Source of the DNA: Paenibacillus_I sp035510375
GTDB taxonomy: Bacteria > Bacillota > Bacilli > Paenibacillales > Paenibacillaceae
Length of the DNA: 64,000 bases
NCBI RefSeq assembly: GCF_035510375.1
Contig: NZ_DATKHG010000003.1
Strand: one strand, 5' to 3'
This document shows positions 58,780 through 64,000 of this stretch, in pieces (positions within the stretch are counted from its first letter, which is position 1; each line of letters begins with the position of its first letter). Under the pieces are notes generated by a model, which saw only the letters and a list, made by a program, of their open reading frames with translations, was not told the DNA's origin and ran no database searches. Position numbers and translations under genes: made by a program.

Positions 58780-58804
58780 TCACATTTATGTGAGTCCGAT
58801 CACA
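58780..58804. promoter_or_regulatory. Overlapping palindromes of Fnr/Rex type upstream of qcr
   Basis: TGTGA-N6-TCACA (58789-58804) is the Fnr/CRP-class consensus and also contains TGTG-N8-CACA as in Rex sites. A second perfect palindrome, TCACAT-TT-ATGTGA (58780-58793), overlaps it. The pair lies about 70 bp upstream of the qcr -35 and just past the ypiF stop. On RNA the region could also form a hairpin. Confidence 0.45.
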
Positions 58805-58823
58805 GCGGCGCAACGTAGAGGAC

Positions 58824-59255
58824 TTACACCGCGGGCTGCCGCTTCCACATCGACTGAACGGCTGCCGACGCTTCCCGCGCTTCCGGCAGCGCATCGCCTT
58901 CCTTGGGAACGAGCCACATATCGGCAATTCTCCCTTCCGCCGAACGGTTCAACCGATCCGACAGCGAAGCGACGATGACGTATTTGAAGCCGACCGACCT
59001 GAGCCCGGCAATGACGCCGGACAGCATATTTGCAGCGGCCTCCCCTTCAGGCAGGTAATGCAGCGCCGGGTAGGTGACGACCCTTCCCGTATACGGCCCT
59101 TCGACCAGCGCGAGCAAATCGCGCAGCCGCTCCAGCCGGTCCGTCGCCTCGTCGGGGCTCTCTCCGCCCGCAAGACCCGTGACCGGCAGCAGGCACGTAT
59201 CAAAATAAAGCTGCAGCTCCCCCCATTTTTGCGCGTCGAAATCACTGAACTTCAT
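58824..59255 (-). CDS. ypiF: YpiF-family (DUF2487) protein
   Basis: A 143-residue soluble protein starting 'MKFSDFDAQKWGELQLYFDT', with a compact alpha/beta pattern and 'YVIVASLSDRLN' near the C-terminus. It precedes qcrABC as in B. subtilis. Function unknown. The ATG follows GGAGG at 12 bases. Confidence 0.88.
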   Translation of the reverse strand: MKFSDFDAQKWGELQLYFDTCLLPVTGLAGGESPDEATDRLERLRDLLALVEGPYTGRVVTYPALHYLPEGEAAANMLSGVIAGLRSVGFKYVIVASLSDRLNRSAEGRIADMWLVPKEGDALPEAREASAAVQSMWKRQPAV

Positions 59256-59361
59256 AGGTACCCGATGCCTCCGATCCTAGCGTAACCTTTCGTCCCTAAT
59301 CTTATCATATAAGCTTGGAAAAAGAAGCGTCATTTGCAGCGCGGAGCGAAGCGCCGACAGG

Positions 59362-59414
59362 AAAAAAACGGCTCTACCGCCCGAACGGACATCTCCCGCG
59401 GGCGGCCGGAGCCG
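59362..59414 (-). terminator. Strong terminator after the IDEAL-domain gene
   Basis: CGGCTC-CCGCCCG and CGGGCGG-GAGCCG form a long GC-rich stem, followed on the minus strand by seven T. Confidence 0.85.
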
Positions 59415-59450
59415 CTTCCGGACTGCGACGGCTTGCGTTTCCGCCGCGTC

Positions 59451-59633
59451 CTATTTGCACAACGTCTTCAACTCGTCGGTCAACCGCCTGAAGCCGTCCT
59501 CATCGCCGTCCGCCAACGCTCTGTCGATCTCGTCATAAATTTTTTTCCTACGGAAGGCATTTACCGCTTCATCCAGCACCATTTCGGCCGCAAGCCCCAG
59601 CATTGCTTCGTACGTTACTTTCATTTTATCCAT
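59451..59633 (-). CDS. IDEAL-domain miniprotein
   Basis: A 60-residue helical protein: 'LDEAVNAFRRKKIYDEIDRA' and 'GFRRLTDELKTL' form the IDEAL-type pair of helices, seen at the end of B. subtilis YpiB, a neighbour of ypiF. Here it exists alone without the YpiB N-terminal part. The ATG at 59631-59633 follows GGAGG at eight bases. It starts 23 bp after the carbonic-anhydrase-like gene. Function unknown; a protein-protein contact is likely. Confidence 0.75.
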   Translation of the reverse strand: MDKMKVTYEAMLGLAAEMVLDEAVNAFRRKKIYDEIDRALADGDEDGFRRLTDELKTLCK

Positions 59634-59656
59634 AGGATCCACCTCCGTACCGGTGT

Positions 59657-60163
59657 TTATCCCATCCTATATTCGATTCCTTTCGCCACGTAACTCTCCA
59701 TTGTCCTTTTCATCCGCTGAAGATCGTGCTCGTTCAATTCTCTGACGACTCTGGCAGGCGAACCCAAGGAAAGCGTATAAGGTGGGATCGTTTTGTTTTC
59801 CGTAACGATCGAACCGGCCCCTACTAAAGCATATTCACCGATTTCGGCCCCGTTAAGTACGATGGCCCCCATGCCGATTAATGTGCCTTTGCCCATCCGG
59901 CATCCGTGGATGATGGCGCCGTGACCGACCGACACTTCATCTTCGACGACAAGCGGCTGATCCGTGTTGACATGTCCGATTACGCCGTCCTGAAGATTGC
60001 AGCGGCTGCCGATGACGATCGGCGCCAAATCTCCCCTAAGCACCGCATTGTACCAGATCGTGCTTTCCTCGCCGACCGTGACGTCTCCGACCAGCTTTGC
60101 CCCCTCAGCCGTAAAGACGGTGCCGTGCACATTGGGCAGCTTGCCCGCGTAAGGTAATAACAT
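59657..60163 (-). CDS. Gamma-carbonic-anhydrase-type hexapeptide protein
   Basis: A 168-residue left-handed beta-helix protein with imperfect hexapeptide repeats ('VTVGEESTIWYNAVLRGD', 'IVLNGAEIGEYALVGAGSIV'). Metal histidines are at 'IGHVNTDQP' and the pair in 'VGHGAIIHGC'. Family members (YrdA, PaaY, CaiE) include carbonic anhydrases and thioesterase-like proteins, so the exact reaction is open. The ATG follows AGGAGGG. Confidence 0.88.
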   Translation of the reverse strand: MLLPYAGKLPNVHGTVFTAEGAKLVGDVTVGEESTIWYNAVLRGDLAPIVIGSRCNLQDGVIGHVNTDQPLVVEDEVSVGHGAIIHGCRMGKGTLIGMGAIVLNGAEIGEYALVGAGSIVTENKTIPPYTLSLGSPARVVRELNEHDLQRMKRTMESYVAKGIEYRMG

Positions 60164-60218
60164 CGTCCGTACCCTCCTTTATAATAGGAGAGATTCTAGC
60201 AGGGCGGCTTGCCCCTTG

Positions 60219-61472
60219 TCAATGAAGCGTAATGCCCTCCCTGTCGTCTATCCGGTTTCCTTTTACCGCCGCGCGGCCCGCGTTCGTCATTTTGTACACG
60301 ACGCCGAGCGCATCGTCCCGGCCCAGCCGCAGCAAGCCGAGATGAACCATCATGCCCAGCACGCGTTTGTTGAGTACGGAAGCGGCATCGTCATAATAAA
60401 ACGGCCGGACGTAAGGGAGCAAAACGGCTTGAAGCGAATCGGCCGATACCCATCGAGCGGCAAGCCTGTCGATCCAGTTGACCAGAGACAGAATGTTGGG
60501 TACGGCTCCCTTGTACAGACGAAGCCAGAACCGGTACAGCTCCTCGGGTTCGTCCCTGATCCGTCCTTCTAGTTTTTCTTTACCCGAAGCCGTCAGCGTT
60601 AATCGCATATCGGCCTCCGAGATCCATCTCCGGTAATGGCAATAGTCGTACAGCAATGCCAGCCGGTCGGGAAAATCCTTGAAGCGCCGGCCGTATCCGA
60701 ACCGCCAGGGACCTTTGGGCGGAAGCTCCTCGCGCACGGAGAGCAGCTCCAGAAGCTGGGTCGCATTCCGCTTGTACATCGCTCCATCGGCCGTGAGCGG
60801 AATGTCGTGCTTGTCGATATGCCCGAGCAGCAGCAGCGCATCTTCCGCCATCAGCGTCTGCTCGTCGCGGTATGCGGCCGGCTCCTCCCCGTAGCGCAGC
60901 CTCTCCTCAAACCGGCGACCGAGCGCTTCGCGAAAACGCTCCTTCAAATCGTTCGGCACATGAAACAGATAGCGGTTCGTTCCGGAATAACCGTTAAACA
61001 GCCAGCCCGACTGCTTGAAACGCGCGATTGTCTCCCGCAAGCCGGCTTCCGGCGAGGCGGCCTGCGCAGTCTCTTTCTTCGCGTCTTTCGCGCCTTTCGC
61101 GCCTTCCTTCCCGCGCTTCGGCTTCCCCTGCGCCGGGGACCGCCCGGCTTTCGCGGCGGCCGCCTGCTTGGGCTCCGCTGCCTTGGCTTCGACGGAATCG
61201 GTCCGGTCGAAACGGCTGAGGCGAACGCGGGCAAGCAGCTCCTCCAGGCTGAACGCCTCGCGCGCATCGAACAGCAGAGAGTTCAGAAACCGCAGATCCT
61301 CGATCGGCATGGCGTCGATTTGCGCATCGACAAGCTCCTTGCGCCCGGCGGCGGTCAGGATCGATTGGATCAGCTCGTGCTTCGAGTGTCCGTTGCAGTC
61401 GCAACCGTACGCGGCCGCGATCCGCGTCAGCTGCGCGATATCCGCATAGCCGAGCATATCGGCCAGGTTCAT
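60219..61472 (-). CDS. Unrecognised 417-residue protein with helicase-associated-like parts
   Basis: Soluble, highly charged protein. The N-terminal part (residues 1-85) is helical with a Cys pair ('AYGCDCNGHSKHELIQSILT'). Next comes a disordered Ala/Lys/Pro-rich segment (about 95-145), then a long helical/winged-helix-like part (about 150-410) with 'LLLLGHIDKHDIPLTADGAM' and 'YCHYRRWISEADMRLTLTAS'. The latter resembles XPB/Ssl2-type helicase-associated N-terminal domains, but no ATPase motif is present. The ATG at 61470-61472 follows GGAGGAG. It may be a DNA-binding accessory protein. Confidence 0.75.
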   Translation of the reverse strand: MNLADMLGYADIAQLTRIAAAYGCDCNGHSKHELIQSILTAAGRKELVDAQIDAMPIEDLRFLNSLLFDAREAFSLEELLARVRLSRFDRTDSVEAKAAEPKQAAAAKAGRSPAQGKPKRGKEGAKGAKDAKKETAQAASPEAGLRETIARFKQSGWLFNGYSGTNRYLFHVPNDLKERFREALGRRFEERLRYGEEPAAYRDEQTLMAEDALLLLGHIDKHDIPLTADGAMYKRNATQLLELLSVREELPPKGPWRFGYGRRFKDFPDRLALLYDYCHYRRWISEADMRLTLTASGKEKLEGRIRDEPEELYRFWLRLYKGAVPNILSLVNWIDRLAARWVSADSLQAVLLPYVRPFYYDDAASVLNKRVLGMMVHLGLLRLGRDDALGVVYKMTNAGRAAVKGNRIDDREGITLH

Positions 61473-61559
61473 GAAATCTCCTCCGTTCCGTCGGTTTACT
61501 ACCATTATGGGACGATTGGAAGATTTTAAACCCGTTCATACGATGTGCGGTGCAATAGA

Positions 61560-61712
61560 AAATAATCCCTAAAAAATGAAGCGAAGCTCTAGAGCGTATG
61601 CCGACGACCGGACTGTCAAGTCCGCTCGCATCGAAAGTTACCGCTAATCGTGGTCGCTCATCTTCGACTTGCATCAATGTAACTTTCGATATTACTTTTC
61701 GGGGACCCCGTA
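61560..61712 (+). repeat. Dispersed hairpin element, copy 3 with expanded centre (153 bp)
   Basis: The first 31 bases (AAATAATCCCT...GAAGCTCT) and the last 22 (ATTACTTTTCGGGG...CGTA) match the ends of copies 1 and 2. Between them the short loop is replaced by about 100 bp that carry a perfect 12-bp inverted repeat, ATCGAAAGTTAC (61630-61641) and GTAACTTTCGAT (61679-61690). It lies just upstream of the 417-residue protein gene and after the histidine phosphatase operon. Confidence 0.8.
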
Positions 61713-61734
61713 GAAAATAAATCCTTATAATAGA

Positions 61735-61774
61735 AAAAGAGCCGGGAACCGGATCACCCGGTTCTCAGCTCTTC
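61735..61774 (-). terminator. Terminator of the sigma/anti-sigma/phosphatase operon
   Basis: AAGAGCTGAGAACCGG and CCGGTTCCCGGCTCTT pair on the minus strand with a short loop and a TTTTT tail. The phosphatase stop (61765-61767) lies inside the first arm. Confidence 0.85.
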
Positions 61775-62364
61775 AGAGCGAGTTGTTTCAAATGGTTCGT
61801 GCAATTATGCAGAACGGGATTCCACCGTTTCGCTTCCGCCTCGTATTGCAGCACCGAGAACGACATATTCACCAGATGGCCGTCGTCCAGACAGTCGCAC
61901 ATCACCCGCAGAAGCTGCGCAAGAAAGCTGCCGTGCGATACGACGAGCAGCCGGGTGCCGGCGCCTTTGGCCCTCCATTCCTCCACGAAAGCGAGACCTC
62001 TGGCCTGAACGGACTCGTCGCTTTCCTGTCCCGCATCCGCCATGCGCCAGTCCGGCCCCCAGCGATGAAGACGCTCTTCTTCCGTCGTGCCTTCGACTTC
62101 CCCGAAAAACCGTTCTCTCAACCGTGTGTCGGACGGCAAATGGGGGATGCCCAGCCTGGCCGCGATAATGGAGGCCGTATCCGCCGCGCGCCGCAAATCG
62201 CTGGAGACGATCGCATCCCATCGCCGCTCTTCCCCCGAAAGCCTGAGCGCCAGCGCTTCGGCCTGGCGTTTGCCTTCTTCATTCAGCGGGATGTCCGTCT
62301 GCCCTTGAATCCTTCCGAGGGCGTTCCATTCCGTCTTGCCGTGGCGGATCAAGCCGATGATCAA
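61765..62364 (-). CDS. Histidine phosphatase family protein
   Basis: A 199-residue phosphoglycerate-mutase-fold phosphatase. The phospho-histidine is in 'GLIRHGKTEWNALGRIQG', the second His in 'LLVVSHGSFLAQLLR', with 'LRERFFGEVEGTTEEE' as acid/base region. The TTG start (62362-62364) follows AGGAG at ten bases; the frame is open far upstream over the anti-sigma gene in another phase, without meaning. It starts 26 bp after the anti-sigma gene. Substrate unknown. Confidence 0.88.
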   Translation of the reverse strand: MIIGLIRHGKTEWNALGRIQGQTDIPLNEEGKRQAEALALRLSGEERRWDAIVSSDLRRAADTASIIAARLGIPHLPSDTRLRERFFGEVEGTTEEERLHRWGPDWRMADAGQESDESVQARGLAFVEEWRAKGAGTRLLVVSHGSFLAQLLRVMCDCLDDGHLVNMSFSVLQYEAEAKRWNPVLHNCTNHLKQLALKS

Positions 62365-62390
62365 AATGCACCCGCTCCTTCGGTTCAATG

Positions 62391-62996
62391 TTATGCGCGT
62401 GTCCGGGAAATCCAGTTGATCGTCAGTAATGTCATAATCATGCCGAGCAAGGATAAAGCCACCCAATACTGGGGCACGGTCGGAACGACCTGCAGCACAA
62501 TCGGGTCGCTGATGCTGGCCACGGGAACGTCCTGATAGAAATCCAGGCTGATCGCGGCCGTCTGGTTGGAGGCGTTGGCCGTGTCCAGCAATCCCGTCAG
62601 CTTCTCGACCTGAACCGCTGAAGGATCGCTCGGCCTGCCGAAGACGAGATAAAAAAATGCGCTCGTGAACATGGCAAGGCAGCATGCGACGATGGCCGCC
62701 ACTTTCCGCCGGAACGCCGCCGTAAAGTGGTAGGTCCGCTCCTTCACCGGCATAAACCAGGTGTCCTCCGCATAAATCCGGTCCATGACTCCGCGATTGA
62801 CGTGATCTACCGGCCCGTCGGACGGCAGTTCCTTCGTCAGATTCCGGATCATCGATTCGCTTTTTTCCCATATACGGAATTGTTCCGCGCAGGGTTCGCA
62901 GTGAAGCAAATGTTCCTCCAAAGCCGCCCGTTGCCGGTCGTCCTCGGGCAGATCCCAATAAACGCCGAGCAGTTCCTGCGCTTCTTCGCATTTCAT
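62391..62996 (-). CDS. Zinc-finger (ZAS) anti-sigma factor, membrane-bound
   Basis: A 201-residue protein. The cytosolic N-terminal anti-sigma domain has the zinc motif H-x3-C-x2-C in 'LEEHLLHCEPCAEQF' with an N-terminal Cys ('MKCEEAQELL'). Two transmembrane segments follow (about residues 98-117 and 176-195) with an outside loop of about 60 residues between. Its ATG overlaps the sigma factor stop by 4 bp, the usual layout for an ECF sigma and its inhibitor. Release would need proteolysis or conformational change; the signal is unknown. Confidence 0.88.
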   Translation of the reverse strand: MKCEEAQELLGVYWDLPEDDRQRAALEEHLLHCEPCAEQFRIWEKSESMIRNLTKELPSDGPVDHVNRGVMDRIYAEDTWFMPVKERTYHFTAAFRRKVAAIVACCLAMFTSAFFYLVFGRPSDPSAVQVEKLTGLLDTANASNQTAAISLDFYQDVPVASISDPIVLQVVPTVPQYWVALSLLGMIMTLLTINWISRTRA

Positions 62997-63589
62997 CGCA
63001 CATTCATCCCTTCATATTCTTCCATGAACGGCGATTCTCCGAAATACGGCTCCAGCTGCGTCTTGACGCTGGCTCTCGCCCGGAACAACAGCGACTTTAC
63101 CGAACTGACCGTCTGGCCGAGGATCGAGGCGATCTCCTGGTAATCCATCTGGTCGTATTCCCTCAGAATAAGGGCGGATCGCTGTTTCTCCGGCAAGTTG
63201 TTGATTGCGTCGCGAACAAGGCTCATGCGCTCGCGCCGGAGAAGCCGCTGCTCCGGAACGGACTCCGGCGGAGCGACCGGCGTGAAGCCCGACTCATCGA
63301 GCGATACATTGCCGGCCCTCTGCTTGCGCAGCTCGCTTAGCACCGTATTGCGGGCAATCGTGTACAGCCAAGTGGAAAAGGAGGCATCTCCTTCACGGAA
63401 TGAATGCAAGCTGCGATACGCTTTATAGAACGATTCCGAGCACAGGTCCTCGGCCATAAGCTCGAGCTGCGCTCCCTTCAGCATATGAAAAACGAAGGCT
63501 AAAATTTTGCGTTGGTAGCGTCGCATCAATTCCGAATAAAGCTGTACGTTGCCGTCTTTTATTTCTCTTATCAACTGGGAGTCGGTCAT
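62993..63589 (-). CDS. ECF-type RNA polymerase sigma factor
   Basis: A 198-residue sigma70-family factor with region 2 ('AEDLCSESFYKAYRSLHSF', 'FSTWLYTIARNTVLSELRKQ') and region 4 ('LPEKQRSALILREYDQMDYQ', 'IASILGQTVSSVKSLLFRAR') and no region 3. The ATG at 63587-63589 follows GGAGGG. The short tail past region 4 is acidic. An ECF-like promoter upstream (63645-63671) suggests self-control. It is of the SigW/SigV-like size class; I do not assign a symbol. Confidence 0.92.
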   Translation of the reverse strand: MTDSQLIREIKDGNVQLYSELMRRYQRKILAFVFHMLKGAQLELMAEDLCSESFYKAYRSLHSFREGDASFSTWLYTIARNTVLSELRKQRAGNVSLDESGFTPVAPPESVPEQRLLRRERMSLVRDAINNLPEKQRSALILREYDQMDYQEIASILGQTVSSVKSLLFRARASVKTQLEPYFGESPFMEEYEGMNVR

Positions 63590-63644
63590 CCAACTCGACC
63601 CTCCTTGGCCTTCGGAGTCGGCTCCCAGTCCGGTTATATTCATT

Positions 63645-63671
63645 GTACCGAAAAGGGAGGAAAAAGTTTCG
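63645..63671 (-). promoter_or_regulatory. Candidate ECF autoregulatory promoter
   Basis: On the minus strand CGAAAC (63671-63666), 16 bases, then GGTACA near 63649-63644. The -35 differs by one base from the TGAAAC of SigW-type promoters, and the -10 is GGTA in place of CGTA. The spacing is as expected. Confidence 0.5.
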
Positions 63672-63759
63672 CGAAATCGTGAATAAATGTTTATAAGGCT
63701 ATGTACACCGGATTCAGCCGCGGGAAAGCGGTAAGGCGCCGTGCATCAAAATAACCGAT

Positions 63760-63835
63760 CTGTAAAAAAATTCGAGCCCTGTGGCGAAAATCCTGCTCGT
63801 TTCGACAAATCGGGCAGACTCCATATTTTTACAAG
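63760..63835. repeat. Palindromic element bounded by TGTAAAAA/TTTTTACA
   Basis: TGTAAAAA at 63761 and TTTTTACA ending at 63833 form terminal inverted repeats around about 55 bp, with further partial pairing inside (GAG/CTC, GCCC/GGGC). No coding potential. The rest of 63672-63937 has no gene that I can support. Confidence 0.5.
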
Positions 63836-63937
63836 CTAGGTGTATTGTATCACATCAGTAGTAAGTATTCAGTAAACCCGCACAGAGCGGGATAAATATA
63901 ACTGGACACACCATTTATATCATGCCATAATTGGCGT

Positions 63938-64000
63938 ATGAAGACGATCAAATTTAAACCGTACTCACCAACTTCATATTTGCCTGCTGGCCTCAAGGTA
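63938..64000 (+). CDS. Start of a possible transposase gene (cut by window edge)
   Basis: Reads MKTIKFKPYSPTSYLPAG and continues to the edge. The FKPY...LP start is of the kind seen at the N-terminus of some IS4/IS1182-like transposases, and base composition is lower in GC than the neighbours. Only 21 codons are visible and no ribosome binding site is clear, so this is tentative. Confidence 0.35.
   Translation, partial: MKTIKFKPYSPTSYLPAGLKV

Overview
The window looks like a chromosomal segment of a spore-forming, fairly GC-rich Firmicute of the Paenibacillus/Cohnella type. The signs are bacillithiol genes (bshA, bshB1), YpjA/YpjB/YpjC and GerMN sporulation-type proteins, a YpiF-QcrABC menaquinol oxidase block, T-box control of proline genes, SLH and Amidase_3 envelope proteins, and many AGGAGG-type ribosome binding sites. 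The block dapB-mgsA-bshB1-bshA-cca-birA-panBCD-dinG-ypmB has the gene order known from Bacillus subtilis, with rex, mtaD and TPR genes added. No rRNA, tRNA, CRISPR array or prophage was seen.

Layout. 0-9 kb (minus strand): the 5' part of parE, an ABC-2 drug/peptide-type transporter, an SGNH hydrolase, a run of 51-bp repeats, purT, and a heterodimeric ABC exporter. 9-19.5 kb (minus): a double-GTPase bacterial dynamin (dynA), a small unknown protein, nth, then an envelope operon (amidase, GerMN lipoprotein, SLH protein). 19.7-23 kb: leuCD with a divergent LysR regulator and a clear T-N11-A operator. 23.4-32.3 kb: methionine salvage genes mtnU and mtnE, then one T-box-led operon proBAC-mtnWXB whose genes overlap from proC onward. 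32.3-33 kb: a decayed MerR gene behind an intact MerR-type promoter, plus hairpin-rich non-coding DNA. 33-38.3 kb (minus): dnaD, hbd-ackA, and a small FtsH-like membrane protease translationally coupled to a one-TM partner. 38.5-53.8 kb (minus): ypjD-TPR-dapB-mgsA-bshB1-bshA-cca-birA, then panBCD, TPR-dinG-rex-mtaD-ypmB. 53.9-59.3 kb: ypjC (plus), ypjB, ypjA, qcrABC, ypiF. 59.4-63.7 kb (minus): an IDEAL-domain miniprotein, a gamma-carbonic-anhydrase-type protein, an unknown 417-aa protein, and an ECF sigma/anti-sigma/histidine phosphatase operon. The right edge may enter an insertion sequence.

How the genes fit together. Methionine salvage is spread through the window (mtaD, mtnU, mtnE, mtnWXB). 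Its middle steps sit in the transcript of a proline T-box, which would tie them to uncharged tRNA-Pro. NADH sensing (rex), respiration (qcr) and fermentation (ackA, hbd) are all present, and a palindrome of Fnr/Rex type lies upstream of qcr. The least expected items are a three-copy dispersed hairpin element of about 66 bp (one copy with an expanded loop), the split-looking FtsH/partner pair, an SD-masking hairpin before purT, and the MerR operator whose regulator has been lost. Coordinates of starts were chosen by ribosome binding sites and family lengths; all functional calls come from reading motifs by eye, without database searches.
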